Source of the DNA: JASHVB01 sp963762885
GTDB taxonomy: Bacteria; Pseudomonadota; Alphaproteobacteria; Acetobacterales; Acetobacteraceae
Direction of reading: 5' to 3'
Assembly (NCBI GenBank): GCA_963762885.1
Contig: CAVXNH010000121.1
Span: forward strand, 1-64,000
DNA: 64,000 nt
Part shown: positions 43,444 through 53,477 of the stretch, in pieces
Position numbering within the stretch: position 1 is the first letter of the stretch
Layout: every line of letters begins with the position of its first letter
Program-made: the position numbers and the translations under genes
The notes under the pieces: generated by a model
Seen by the model: only the letters and a program-made list of their open reading frames with translations
Told to the model about the DNA's origin: nothing
Databases searched by the model: none

Positions 43444-44631
43444 CTACACATCCTCCTCCGATTCGATCTTTGCCGGATCGAGCGCCATTCCCAGACCCGG
43501 TTGCGTCGGAACGCGCAACATGCCGTTTTCCGGCACCAGCGGATGCGCCAGGAAATGCTGGTTGATGGCGTTCCATTTCACCAGATACTCCTGCAACGGA
43601 GTCAGCAGCGGCGACTGCGCCAGCGAAAAATGCAGGCCCGCCGGAGTCGAATGGCCATGTGGGATCACGATCAAATCATGCACGCTGGCATACGCTGCGA
43701 TCTTCAGCACCTCCGACAATCCGCCGGCCCAGTAAATATCCGGCTGCAACACGTCCAGAGCCTCGGCGTCGATGAAGCGCTTGAAGCCCCAGCGGGTGTA
43801 TTCATGCTCTGCGCCGGACAACGGAATCCGCGTCGTATCCTTCACCCGCCGGTAGCTGTCGATGCGATCGGGCATCACGCATTCTTCCAGCCAGCGCGGG
43901 CGGAATTCCTCGATCCGTTCAGCAAGCTCTGCCGCGTAGATCGGGTCGAACGACTGCCAGCAATCCATCATGATGTCGTCGTCCTCGCCCAACGTCTCGC
44001 GCAACGTTTGGACCAGGGCGACGTTCTCGCGCATGCCTTCGGGGCCGCTCATCGGCCCGTGCCGGAAGAACCACTTCTGCGCACGATACCCCAGCGCCTG
44101 GTATTCTGCCGCGCGCTCCCGCACTCGTTCCAGATCGCGCACCGCGAAGCCGAGCATCGACGCATAGCACGGCATTGCGTCGCGGGTCGGACCGCCGAGC
44201 AAGCGGAACACCGGCTGACCCAGCCAGTTGCCTTTCAAGTCCCATAAAGCGCAGTCGATCGCGCTGATCGCCAGCATCGCGTCGCCCTGGCGGCCATGCA
44301 CCATGATACGATGCATCTGATCCCACAGCTTTTCATGCGCGATCGGATCCTGTTGCAGCAGGATCGGCCGCAGCCGCTTCGCCACGAACAGCGCCACCAT
44401 TTCGGGCAGCGGACCGGCGATGCCGTGCGGTCCCTCGTCGGTCTCGATCCGGATAAAATATTGCTCGACACTGAAATGCGTCGGATCGATTTGCACGCCG
44501 CCTTCGAAGTCGTTGCGCACGCGGTATTCCGGATAGATGTCGATCGGCCGCACCAGGCGTTCCTCCCAGAACGGTCCGGAAGTCTGCATCGTGCCGCGCA
44601 GTCGCAGCACACGGACGGCGGTGATTTGCAT
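43444..44631 (-). CDS. Enolase-superfamily dehydratase, L-rhamnonate-dehydratase-like
   Basis: 395 residues from the ATG at 44631 (RBS AGGAGTG). The barrel-domain motifs are AQKWFFRHGPMSG, MMDCWQSFDP (Asp), RWLEECVMP (Glu), SGAEHEYTRWGFK (Glu), and VIPHGHSTPAG (catalytic His). The KWFFRHGP / EHEYTRWGF / HGHS wording is characteristic of the rhamnonate dehydratase group that dehydrates acid sugars using Mg2+. The neighbour (46151) is an arabinofuranosidase, fitting sugar-acid catabolism. It is upstream of, and on the same strand as, nothing else; the lyase gene ends 38 bp before its start. Confidence 0.9.
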   Translation of the reverse strand: MQITAVRVLRLRGTMQTSGPFWEERLVRPIDIYPEYRVRNDFEGGVQIDPTHFSVEQYFIRIETDEGPHGIAGPLPEMVALFVAKRLRPILLQQDPIAHEKLWDQMHRIMVHGRQGDAMLAISAIDCALWDLKGNWLGQPVFRLLGGPTRDAMPCYASMLGFAVRDLERVRERAAEYQALGYRAQKWFFRHGPMSGPEGMRENVALVQTLRETLGEDDDIMMDCWQSFDPIYAAELAERIEEFRPRWLEECVMPDRIDSYRRVKDTTRIPLSGAEHEYTRWGFKRFIDAEALDVLQPDIYWAGGLSEVLKIAAYASVHDLIVIPHGHSTPAGLHFSLAQSPLLTPLQEYLVKWNAINQHFLAHPLVPENGMLRVPTQPGLGMALDPAKIESEEDV

Positions 44632-44669
44632 GCTCAGCACTCCTGAAACGATCGTTACCCCGTGACGGC

Positions 44670-46031
44670 CTACGCCCTCCCGATCTCAGCCGTCAGATCG
44701 CGCGCGCGCGCCGCCGCGTCACGCGCCATCTTGCCGCACAGGCCGGTATAAGCAGTCGGATCGAGCAACGCCTCGATCGCTCGCGCGTCAAGATGCGCAG
44801 TGACCCGCGGATCCGCGGCCAGCAGCCCGCCGAACGAGCGATTTTGCGTAAACGCATCCTGCGCGGCTTCGTAAACCACATCATGCGCGTGCTGCCGCCC
44901 GATCACCGCGCCGAGTTGCAGCATCACCGCCTCTGCCATGATCAGTCCACCACCGAGATCCAGATTGGCCCGCATCCGCGCCGGATCCAGCCGCAGCCCC
45001 CGCATCACCTCCCCCAATCTGCTCAGCATGTCGCCGGTTGCGATGCAGGCGCGCGCTTCGGCGGAGTCGAACATCAGGCTGGTGGTTCGGTCCGCTTCAT
45101 GTTCCGTCTGCATCGCCTCCAATGCCAGCGGCACCGGCGAACGTACCTCGGCCGACGCGGCAATGATGTCCTGGCACAGCTTGGGATTGCGTTTTTGCGG
45201 CATGGTGGAACTGCCGACCGTGCCGGGCGGCACCGGCTCCTCCACCTCGCCGAATTCGGTCTTCATCAGCGTGTAGATCTCGCGGCCGATCTTGCCGCAC
45301 GTCGCCGCTAACATCCCAAGCAAACAAATGTTCTCAGCAAGATGATCGCCAAGCGCGCGCGATGGGATGGTCATCGGCAGCATTCCCAACTGCCGCCCGA
45401 TCCCCGCCTGCACCGGCGGCCCCTGCTCTCCCAACGACGCAAACGTGCCCGCGCCCCCACCTAACATCGCGACGAAAATCCGAGGTCTCGCCTGGCGAAA
45501 TCGTTCCACGTGCCGGATAAGCTCATCGATCCACACCGCCACTTTATATCCGAACGTCGCCGGCACCGCATGCTGTCCGTGCGTGCGTCCGGGTATCGGC
45601 ATATCTGCGCCGCGTTCGGCGAGATCCGCCATCGCCGTCAGCGCTTCGCCGATCAATTTCAGAAACACCCCGTGCGCCTGGCGCAGCACCAGCAGATCGC
45701 CGGTCTGCGTGATGTTCTGCGTGGTCGCGCCCCAGTGCACCCACCCACCATGTTGTTCCCCAACCACGCGGCTGAGTTCCCAGACCAGCGGCACGATGGT
45801 GTGGCCGGTGCGGGCGAAGCCTTCGTCGATGCGGGCGCGGTCGAGCAATTCCAGCCGTGCGGCGCCAGCGATCGCTTCCGCCGCCTCCTGCGGAATGATG
45901 CCGAGTTCGGCTTGTGCGCGTGCCAGCGCAACCTCGACGTCCAGCCACGCCTGCCAGCAATTCTCCAGGCGATACAGCGCGCGGATGCCGGGGTCGGATA
46001 CGCGGGTGGCAGTCGGCAGGGCATCGCTCAT
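44670..46031 (-). CDS. Fumarase/aspartase-superfamily lyase (PcaB / adenylosuccinate lyase-like)
   Basis: 453 residues from the ATG at 46031 with RBS GAGGAAAC. The superfamily signature is VGSSTMPQKRNPKLCQDI, preceded by WVHWGATTQNITQTGD (HxGATTQ) and GRTHGQHAVPATFGYK (TxxQ/H region). Members include adenylosuccinate lyase and 3-carboxy-cis,cis-muconate cycloisomerase. The ATTQNI and PGRTHGQHA wording is closest in style to the PcaB group. Its position among aromatic-type transporters and dehydrogenases favours a catabolic, not purine, role (inference). Confidence 0.88.
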   Translation of the reverse strand: MSDALPTATRVSDPGIRALYRLENCWQAWLDVEVALARAQAELGIIPQEAAEAIAGAARLELLDRARIDEGFARTGHTIVPLVWELSRVVGEQHGGWVHWGATTQNITQTGDLLVLRQAHGVFLKLIGEALTAMADLAERGADMPIPGRTHGQHAVPATFGYKVAVWIDELIRHVERFRQARPRIFVAMLGGGAGTFASLGEQGPPVQAGIGRQLGMLPMTIPSRALGDHLAENICLLGMLAATCGKIGREIYTLMKTEFGEVEEPVPPGTVGSSTMPQKRNPKLCQDIIAASAEVRSPVPLALEAMQTEHEADRTTSLMFDSAEARACIATGDMLSRLGEVMRGLRLDPARMRANLDLGGGLIMAEAVMLQLGAVIGRQHAHDVVYEAAQDAFTQNRSFGGLLAADPRVTAHLDARAIEALLDPTAYTGLCGKMARDAAARARDLTAEIGRA

Positions 46032-46150
46032 GGCGGCGTTTCCTCTCATGCTTCATTGTCATGGCCTGACCCGGCCATCTTTGCCAGCACCGTGCCGCGA
46101 TGGATGGCTGGGTCAAGCCCAGGGCACAGTCCCGCACGCAAGGGAGGAAA

Positions 46151-47706
46151 ATGATGCGTACCGTTCATGTCCGGTTGCGGGCGGATTGGATCATCGGCAT
46201 CACCGACCGCCGTCTGTTCGGCGCGTTCGTAGAGCATATCGGCCGCTGCGTGTATGGCGGCATCTTCGAACCGGGCCACCCCGAGAGCCGACGAGCATGG
46301 CTTCCGGCGTGACGTGCTGGCGCTGGTGCGCGAACTGGCTCCGACCGTGATCCGCTATCCCGGCGGCAATTTTGTCTCAGGCTACAACTGGGAGGATGGC
46401 GTCGGTCCGATTGAACAACGGCCCAGCCGGCTCGACCTTGCGTGGCTCTCCACCGAAACCAACCGGTTCGGGACCAACGAGTTCATCGACTGGTGCCGCA
46501 TGGCCGAGGTGGAGCCGATGCTGGCGGTCAACCTCGGCACGCGCGACGGCGACGCGGCGCGGCGATTGCTCGAATACTGCAACCATCCGGGCGGCACCGC
46601 ACTGTCCGAGCAACGCCGCGCGCATGGCTGGGACGCGCCGCACGGCGTGAAGCTGTGGTGCCTCGGCAACGAGATGGACGGGCCGTGGCAGATGCAGGCA
46701 AAAACCGCCGACGAGTATGGCCGGGTCGCAACCGAAACGGCAAAGCTGATGCGCTGGGTCGATCCGGGCGTGGAACTGGTTGCCTGCGGATCGTCGGGCC
46801 CCAACATGCCGACATTCGGCGCCTGGGAGCAAACGGTCCTCGAACATTGTTTCGAGCAGGTGGATGCGATTTCGTTGCATCTTTATGTCAACGATTATGC
46901 CGGGGAATGCGGGAGCGCTGCTGGCGACCGGCGTGCTGATGGATCGGTTCATCGAACAGGTGACGGCGATCGCCGACGGCGTATCGGCGCGGCGGCATTC
47001 GGCGAAGCGCATCATGCTGAGCTTTGACGAATGGAATGTCTGGTATCGTACGCGCCGGCGGCAGCAGGATCGCACGCGACCCGGTTGGCCGATCGCGCCG
47101 CCGATCATTGAAGAGCATTACTCGATGCAGGATGCGCTGGCGTTCGGGGGCATGTGCATTTCGCTACTGAACCATGCCGACCGGGTGAAGATCGCATGCC
47201 TGGCGCAGTTGGTGAACGTGATCGCGCCGATCATGACGGAGACCGGCGGGTCGGCGTGGCGACAGACGATTTTCTATCCGTTCGCTCAATTCAGCCAATT
47301 CGGTCGGGGGACAGTGCTGCGCGCGGAGTTCGACGCTCCGGAATACAGCGCGCGGTATTACGATCCGCGTGGTGCTGCGGATCTGTGGTTTCCGCTGATC
47401 GCGCCGTATCTCAGCCTGGCCGCGGTGCACGATGGTGAAGCTGCCACCCTGACGCTGTTCGCGTTAAATCGCCATCTGAGCGAGGAGATGCCGCTGGAAG
47501 TTGTAATGCATGGCGTCGGTTCTCTTGCAGAGCGCGAGGCGTGGCAACTCCACGGATCCGATCTCCACGCGAGCAATACGAAGCAGCACCCGGATCGGGT
47601 GAAACCGAGCATATTGGCAGATGTGCACGTGTCGCAGGACCACCTGCGGGCGACCCTCGCGCCGGCATCGTGGAACCTGATCAGGCTGCATGTAGCGTCG
47701 ACCTAG
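46151..47706 (+). CDS. Alpha-L-arabinofuranosidase (GH51), two single-base frameshifts
   Basis: RBS GGGAGGAAA before the ATG at 46151. GH51 signatures: RLFGAFVEHIGRCVYGGIFE, RYPGGNFVSGYNWEDGVGP, KLWCLGNEMDGPWQMQ (acid/base Glu in NE) and IMLSFDEWNVWYR (nucleophile Glu). The frame breaks at about 46283, where removing one C of CCCC gives GHPRADEHGFRRDV, and at about 46895, where removing one G of GGGG gives DYAGNAGALLATG. Corrected, it would be about 515 residues, normal for the family. It removes arabinosyl groups from plant polysaccharides or glycosides. There is no signal peptide, so it is cytosolic. Confidence 0.88.
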
Positions 47707-48011
47707 GGCGCGACAGGGCAGCCCAACTCCCCACCAGCTAAGTCCTGGACTGCAAAAGTCGAATGCTTGCGTTGGTATCGATCCACTGCGGCACTCGTGC
47801 ATTGAAGGCACTGGAGTTTCATGGTGTGACCGGCTGACCCGCACAGCATCCTGATTGTTGGCTCAGGCTCTCCCCCCGTTTGCGGCCTGATCAACTCTGT
47901 GTGAAACGCGGCGTGGCTAACGTCACTTCGCCGTCCTTCCACCGCTGGCGACTAGCATTGTCGTGTTCCAAAGCCCACAAGACTCTCCGATTTTGGAACG
48001 AAGGTGCGTCG
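47707..48011. other. Gap before the hybrid kinase
   Basis: About 300 bases. An in-frame extension of the kinase exists from a TTG at 47880, but its residues are not family-like, so a start near 48012 is preferred. No promoter or repeat stands out. Confidence 0.5.
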
Positions 48012-49631
48012 TTGGAGGGCTTTGGATTGCCGTTGGACCCGCAAACGGAAGCTGCCGCGGAGGAACCATCACAAGCCGCGCAATTGCAGACCGAATACTT
48101 TCTGCCGTTTCAGCGCATCCCCATCCCGGTCCATTCGATGGGAAAGGACGGACTGCTATTGGAAGTCAACGAAGCCTGGGTTGCCTATACCGGCTATGCC
48201 AAATCCCGGGCGGTCGGCCACTCTTTTGCCGAGTTCCTCGAACCGGCATCGGCCGTGCTTTACCGCCAGAAGGCGGTGCCCGAGCTGGTCGACAGCGTAC
48301 CCGCCATGGAAAGCCGGTCGGTTGAATATCGCCTGGTCAAGGCGTCGGGCGAGGTCGCCGACATCGTGCTGACCGCACGTCCCGAACGCGATCCCGCGAC
48401 CGGACGCTTTTTGCACTCTCTGTCGGTGATCAACGACATCACGGCGCGCAATCGCGCCGAAACCGCGCTGCGCCAGGCGCAAAAGCTGGAGGCGCTGGGC
48501 CGCCTGACCGGTGGCGTCGCGCACGACTTCAACAACCTGTTGATGATCATCCAAGGCAGTCTGCAATTGCTCGCCCGGCGACTGCCCGCGGAGGACAGCC
48601 GCGCTGCGCGGCTGTTGGATGCCGCGGTGCAGGGCGCCAGACGTGGCGCGGCGCTCACCACGCGATTGCTGGCTTTTGCCCGTCAGCAGGAGCTGACGCC
48701 AGGACCGTTGGATCCACGCCAACTGCTTGCCTCGCTGCGTCCGATGTTGAGTCACTTGCTCGGCCCTGCAATTCGTATCGAAGAGGATCTTCCCGCGGAC
48801 ATTTGGAAACTGCGCGCCGATCCTAATCAACTTGAACTGGCCTTGCTCAATCTCGCGGCGAACGCGCGCGACGCCATGCCACAGGGCGGCCGCCTGAATT
48901 TGGCCGCACGCAACGCCACCGTTACCGCCAATGACACCGGATTCATCGCAGTTGGTGGCGAACCCGCGGCGCCCGCCGGGGACTATGTCGTGCTGACGGT
49001 TGGCGATAACGGCACCGGCATGGATGCGGCGGCGCTGGCCCGTGCGGCCGATCCGTTTTTCACCACCAAGGGTCCCGGCAAGGGAACCGGCCTCGGGCTG
49101 TCGATGGTGCATGGTTTTGCCGTGCAGTCGGGTGGCGCGCTGACGTTGTCGAGCCAGCCTGGCGTGGGCACGACGGTCGAGTTGTGGCTGCCGCGCACAA
49201 CTGAACCCGTGGTGCAGACGCTATCCGGCGACGTTCCGGCCGTCGACGAGCGCGGGTCTGTTGCGCACAGTCTGCGTATCCTGCTGGTGGACGACGATCC
49301 GCTGGTCGTTGCGGGAACGACGTCGATGCTGGAGGAGCTTGGCCATGATGCAGCCACCGCCGTTGCATCGGGCGAGGAAGCGCTGGCGGTGCTCCGTCAG
49401 GATGGCAATTTCGATCTGCTGCTGACCGATCACATGATGCCCGGCATGACCGGCGTGCAACTCGCGAAGCGAGCCCGCGAACTGGATAAGTCGTTGCCGA
49501 TTCTGATTGCCAGCGGATTCGCCGAACTCGACGGCCTGGCCGGGCTGGAATGGCCGCGGTTGCGCAAGCCGTACAGTCTGGGCGATCTGGCAGCCGCATT
49601 AAACAACCTCTCCCGCGAGCGGGAGAGGTAA
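48012..49631 (+). CDS. PAS hybrid sensor histidine kinase with C-terminal receiver
   Basis: Start uncertain; a TTG at 48012 has GAAGG upstream. PAS domain (IPIPVHSMGKDGLLLEVNEA to SVINDITARNRAE), then HisKA with GGVAHDFNNLLMIIQGSLQL (phospho-His), HATPase with NLAANARDAMPQGG, VGDNGTGMD and GKGTGLGLSMVHGFAVQSGG, and a receiver: LLVDDDPLVVAGTT, Asp in LLLTDHMMPGMTGVQLA, Lys in RLRKPYS. There are no membrane helices, so it is a cytosolic sensor. The last residues (NNLSRERER) are encoded by a CTCTCCCGCGAGCGGGAGAG hairpin of the dispersed repeat family, which fuses onto the receiver end. Its partners may be the single-domain receivers at 11334, 23911 or 26005. Confidence 0.88.
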   Translation: MEGFGLPLDPQTEAAAEEPSQAAQLQTEYFLPFQRIPIPVHSMGKDGLLLEVNEAWVAYTGYAKSRAVGHSFAEFLEPASAVLYRQKAVPELVDSVPAMESRSVEYRLVKASGEVADIVLTARPERDPATGRFLHSLSVINDITARNRAETALRQAQKLEALGRLTGGVAHDFNNLLMIIQGSLQLLARRLPAEDSRAARLLDAAVQGARRGAALTTRLLAFARQQELTPGPLDPRQLLASLRPMLSHLLGPAIRIEEDLPADIWKLRADPNQLELALLNLAANARDAMPQGGRLNLAARNATVTANDTGFIAVGGEPAAPAGDYVVLTVGDNGTGMDAAALARAADPFFTTKGPGKGTGLGLSMVHGFAVQSGGALTLSSQPGVGTTVELWLPRTTEPVVQTLSGDVPAVDERGSVAHSLRILLVDDDPLVVAGTTSMLEELGHDAATAVASGEEALAVLRQDGNFDLLLTDHMMPGMTGVQLAKRARELDKSLPILIASGFAELDGLAGLEWPRLRKPYSLGDLAAALNNLSRERER

Positions 49632-49634
49632 AAG

Positions 49635-51197
49635 TCATTCGATGTCCCAGGCGCGCGTGCCCTCTTGCATGCGCATATGGAACACCAGCCCTTGGCGGAT
49701 CGCCCAGATATTGACCTGGTGATGGACCGGAATGATCGCGGTCTGCGCCATCGCCAATTCTTCCGCCTGACGATACAGCGCCTCGCGTGCCGTGGTGTCG
49801 ATCGTCGTCAGCGATTGTTCGACGATCGCGTCCACCGCCGGGTTGCCATAATGCGACGGATCCAGCACCGCGCCGCGGCCCTTGTCCGGGTTCGATGATG
49901 CCAGCAACTCGATCAACGGGCTGGACGCCTCGCCGGTGTCGCTCGCCCAGCCGGTCAGCCGGATGCTGAATTCGGCACGCACAGAGCGCGGGAAGAAGGT
50001 CGCGGCCGGCATCGTTTCCACCGCGGTCTTGACGCCGATGCGCGTCCACATCTGCGCGATCGCCTCGACGATGGCGCGATCGTTGACGTAGCGGTCGTTC
50101 GGTCCGTGCAGGGTCAGCGCGAATCCGTTCGGATAGCCCGCATCGGCCAGTAGAGCCTTCGCTGCCGCGGGATCGTATGGATCGATCTTGATCGCAGGAT
50201 CGTAGCCGCTGGCGCCTTCCGGCATGAGCTGCCCGGTCGGCGCCGACAGCCCATCCATGATGTGATCGCGGATGCCCGCACGATTGATCGCCAGCGACAG
50301 CGCGCGCCGCACCCGAGCATCGCGCAACGGATTCGTTGCCAGCCTATTCCCCGCAACGTCGGTCACGAACGGCGTTTGCTCCCGGCCCGAATCGGCAAAC
50401 AGGTAGATCAGCCGCTGGCCGGGCGCCGACACCACCGACACTTTGGGATTCTTGCGCAGATCGGCGACATCGTGCGTCGGCACCTGGTCGATCACGTCCA
50501 CGTCGCCCGCCTGAAGCGCCGCATTGCGCGCGCCGTTGTCGGCGATCAGCCGGTAGCGCACGGTGTCCCACGCCGGATGCTTGTCCCACCAGCCATCGTT
50601 GCGCTGGAACACCGCGTGGTCGCCGACCATGAACTCGGTCATGCGATACGGCCCGGTGCCGATCGCCGCCTTGCCGGAGTTGTAGTCAGCGGTCGTGGCG
50701 CCCTCGCCGTGCTTGCGGCTGACGATCCGCACCGTGCACATGTTGAACGGCAATAGCGGCGCCGGTTGCGCGGTATGCAAGCGGATCGTGCGGTCGTCCA
50801 CCACCTCGATCCGCGTGATCGGCTTCACCGCGAAGTTGAAACTCGACGGGCTGTTCAGCACGGTCGGAATGCGTCCGAAGGTGAAGACAACATCGTCGGC
50901 GGTGAACGGCGTGCCGTCGGTGTACGTCACCCCGGGACGCAGCCTGAATTCCCACGTGGTGGGTTCGATCGCCTTCCAAGATTCCGCAAGCGATGGCTCG
51001 GGCTGGAACTTTGCGTTGAACCGCACGAGCGGCTCGAACACGTAGCTGGTCAGCACATTGTTCGGACCGAGGTTGAAGTAGTGCGGGTCCATCGAACTGA
51101 ACGCCCCGCCGACCCCGATGGTCAGTGTGCGCTGGGCCCAGGCGGGCAGCGCCAGCAGGACAAGACCCACGACCAGGCCGGCGATCCTGCGATGCAT
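49635..51197 (-). CDS. Periplasmic solute-binding protein, peptide/nickel (SBP_bac_5) type
   Basis: 520 residues from the ATG at 51197 (RBS TAGGAGAC). A signal peptide (RRIAGLVVGLVLLALPAWAQ) is followed by LTIGVGGAFSSMDPHYFNLG, VTYTDGTPFTADDVVFTFGR, VRYRLIADNGARNAALQAGD and VRRALSLAINRAGIRDHIMD, the usual family landmarks. The ligand is a peptide, opine or similar. No permease or ATPase genes accompany it, so the transporter is elsewhere. It is 10 bp after an SDR on the same strand and thus at the end of the minus-strand operon. Confidence 0.9.
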   Translation of the reverse strand: MHRRIAGLVVGLVLLALPAWAQRTLTIGVGGAFSSMDPHYFNLGPNNVLTSYVFEPLVRFNAKFQPEPSLAESWKAIEPTTWEFRLRPGVTYTDGTPFTADDVVFTFGRIPTVLNSPSSFNFAVKPITRIEVVDDRTIRLHTAQPAPLLPFNMCTVRIVSRKHGEGATTADYNSGKAAIGTGPYRMTEFMVGDHAVFQRNDGWWDKHPAWDTVRYRLIADNGARNAALQAGDVDVIDQVPTHDVADLRKNPKVSVVSAPGQRLIYLFADSGREQTPFVTDVAGNRLATNPLRDARVRRALSLAINRAGIRDHIMDGLSAPTGQLMPEGASGYDPAIKIDPYDPAAAKALLADAGYPNGFALTLHGPNDRYVNDRAIVEAIAQMWTRIGVKTAVETMPAATFFPRSVRAEFSIRLTGWASDTGEASSPLIELLASSNPDKGRGAVLDPSHYGNPAVDAIVEQSLTTIDTTAREALYRQAEELAMAQTAIIPVHHQVNIWAIRQGLVFHMRMQEGTRAWDIE

Positions 51198-51207
51198 GCG
51201 GCGTCTC

Positions 51208-52050
51208 CTATCGCAAGTTGGCGATATAGTCTTCCGCGGCATCGAACCCGGCCAGCATGCGCGCATGGCGTTCCTCGACCCGTGAACGCGCATCGGGATG
51301 CGTGAATACGAAATACTCCCCGGTGCGAATCGCGTGCACCACATGCCGGCCGACAGCATCCGCGGACAAGCCGGTCTCCGAGCGTGCGCGGGCCGTTTGC
51401 GCGTCGTCCCGTTCGTAGCTGCCACCGAAACGTTCCGGCCGGCGGCTGCCGGATTCGTAGAGCGTCGTATTCACCTGCGCTGGGCACAGCACCGAAATAC
51501 CGATGCCGCTGCCGCGCAGTTCCATCTCCAGCGCCTCGGACAACGCGACGACGCCGTGTTTGGTCATTGCGTAGGCGCCAATGCCCGGTATGGCGGGATT
51601 GACCTGGAGCCCAGCCATCGAGGCGGTGTTGACGATGTGGCCGCCCTCGCCATGGCGCCGGATGCGCGGCACGAAGGCTTGCAGGCCGTTGACCACGCCG
51701 AACAGATTGACACCGAAGATCCAGCTCCATTGCTCCGGCGTCATCTCCAGCAATTTGACATTGCCCAGCGAAACGCCGGCGTTGTTGCAGACGATGTGGA
51801 CCTTGCCGAATTCCGCCTCCACCGCATCGGCGGCATGCTCTACCGCATCGGCGTCCGAGACATCCAACGGCAGTGCGATCGCGCGCGCTCCAAGCCGGGC
51901 GATTTCGGAACGCGCCCCGGCCAGCGTATCCGGCTCGATATCAGCCATCGCGATGTGCGCTCCGGCGCGCGCCAGAGCGCGGCAGATGCCAAGCCCGATG
52001 CCGTTTGCCGCCCCCGTAACGAACGCGACCTTGCCAGCGATATCCTTCAT
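51208..52050 (-). CDS. Short-chain dehydrogenase/reductase
   Basis: 280 residues. VAFVTGAANGIGLGICRALA, ALPLDVSDADAVEHAAD, VCNNAGVSLGNVKLLEMTPE, catalytic Ser in NTASMAGLQVN and YAMTKHGVVALSE (YxxxK intact). It has an extended C-terminus (HVVHAIRTGEYFVFTHPDAR), typical of the subgroup acting on hydrophobic substrates. RBS GGAGGTGTGAC gives a firm start. It is in an apparent operon with MFS, LLM flavoprotein and DctA. Confidence 0.9.
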   Translation of the reverse strand: MKDIAGKVAFVTGAANGIGLGICRALARAGAHIAMADIEPDTLAGARSEIARLGARAIALPLDVSDADAVEHAADAVEAEFGKVHIVCNNAGVSLGNVKLLEMTPEQWSWIFGVNLFGVVNGLQAFVPRIRRHGEGGHIVNTASMAGLQVNPAIPGIGAYAMTKHGVVALSEALEMELRGSGIGISVLCPAQVNTTLYESGSRRPERFGGSYERDDAQTARARSETGLSADAVGRHVVHAIRTGEYFVFTHPDARSRVEERHARMLAGFDAAEDYIANLR

Positions 52051-52072
52051 GTCACACCTCCACGCATTCGTT

Positions 52073-53407
52073 TCATGTCTGCCGCAGGATCAGTTCCGGT
52101 GTGCGCCGCCGGACGCGCAGCCGCAACAGCATGGTGCACGCCGTGGCGATCAGCGCGGTGACGCAGGCGCATATCAGGATCTGGCGCGGTGGCCAGCCCA
52201 GCCCGAGCAACAGGCCGCCAAGCGCCGGGCCGCTGATGCCGCCGAGCCGGCCGATGCCGAGTGCCCAGCCCATCCCGGTGGTGCGCACCCGCGCCGGATA
52301 CAGCGCCGCCACCATGCCGTTCGCCGCGGTCTGGCTGCCGACGGTGCAGCTTCCCACACAGAAGATCGCCGCCAGCAGCACAAGATACGGCAAATTCAAC
52401 AGGCCGACCGCGGCGATCATCAGCACGCCGGTGGCCAGGCTGATCGAAATCACCCGCGAGGCGCCAAAACGCAGGCTGAATGCTCCCAACATCAGTGTGC
52501 CGATGATGCCGCCGGCGGACTGCATGCTGGCCGCGAACACTGCGCCGGACGGCGTGAAGCCGGAAAGATGCAGCACCGTCGGCAACCAATAGCTGATCAG
52601 GAACATGCTCAGCAGGTTGGCGAAGAACAGCACCCATACGAGAAGGGTAGTCGGCGCCAGGCCGTCACGGAACAGGCCGGCGACCGGATTGCCGGTGGCG
52701 ATGTCCACGGCGTGGCCGCGTCCCCCCGGTTGAATGTTCAGCGTGGCGAACAGCCGTTGTTCACGCGGCGACAGGCGGTTGCGGCCCAGCAGGAAGCGCG
52801 GCGATTCCGGCAACCAGAGTAGTTGCACCGGGATCAGTGCCAGCGGCAGCGCGCCACCGACGACAAAGATCGATGTCCAGCCGAAGCTCGGCAGCATCTG
52901 CGCGATCACCTGTCCGCCGAGGAACCCGCCGATCGGATTGCCGACGAACACCAGCATGATGACCACGGCGCGCATGTGCTCTGGTGCGTAGTCCGACGCC
53001 AGAGCCACCGTCGCGGGCATCAGCGCGCCGATGCCGACGCCGGTGAAAAACCGCAGCACGGTCAGCGTTGCCAACGATCCGGCGAACGCGCTGGCGAGCG
53101 AGAACAGGCCGATGAACAACAGGCCGACGATAATCACCGGCTTGCGTCCCAGCCGGTCGCCGGCCGGACCGGCGGACAGCGCGCCCACCATGATGCCGAC
53201 GCTCGACATGACGAACGCGGACGCGAAAGCGGCGGGCGGCAGGTTCCAGGCATGCGCCAAGGCGGGCGCGGCCATGCCGATCGAATTCAAATCGTAGCCG
53301 TCGAAAGCCTGGGTGAGCCCGCACAGAATGGCGACCTTGAGTTGCAGGCCGCCGAAGCGCTGGTTCTCCAGCGCGGCCTCGGTGGCGGACAGCGGCGATG
53401 CCGGCAT
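52073..53407 (-). CDS. MFS transporter, aromatic-acid:H+ symporter (AAHS) type
   Basis: 444 residues, 12 predicted helices. Characteristic AAHS motifs: GLTQAFDGYDLNSIGMAAP near the N-terminus (D at helix 1), loop 2-3 GPAGDRLGRKPVIIVG, EHMRAVVIMLVFVGNPIGGF, and LPESPRFLLGRNR before the central loop. Known members import benzoate, 4-hydroxybenzoate, gallate or similar acids. The start ATG at 53407 is preceded by GGGGAAACG. The gene is flanked by an SDR and an LLM oxidoreductase on the same strand, so it may supply their substrate. Confidence 0.88.
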   Translation of the reverse strand: MPASPLSATEAALENQRFGGLQLKVAILCGLTQAFDGYDLNSIGMAAPALAHAWNLPPAAFASAFVMSSVGIMVGALSAGPAGDRLGRKPVIIVGLLFIGLFSLASAFAGSLATLTVLRFFTGVGIGALMPATVALASDYAPEHMRAVVIMLVFVGNPIGGFLGGQVIAQMLPSFGWTSIFVVGGALPLALIPVQLLWLPESPRFLLGRNRLSPREQRLFATLNIQPGGRGHAVDIATGNPVAGLFRDGLAPTTLLVWVLFFANLLSMFLISYWLPTVLHLSGFTPSGAVFAASMQSAGGIIGTLMLGAFSLRFGASRVISISLATGVLMIAAVGLLNLPYLVLLAAIFCVGSCTVGSQTAANGMVAALYPARVRTTGMGWALGIGRLGGISGPALGGLLLGLGWPPRQILICACVTALIATACTMLLRLRVRRRTPELILRQT

Positions 53408-53477
53408 GGTGTCGTTTCCCCTATGCTTCCTGCTCCCTCCCCCACAAGGGGGGAAGGAGCCTTCTTCTTTTACACCG

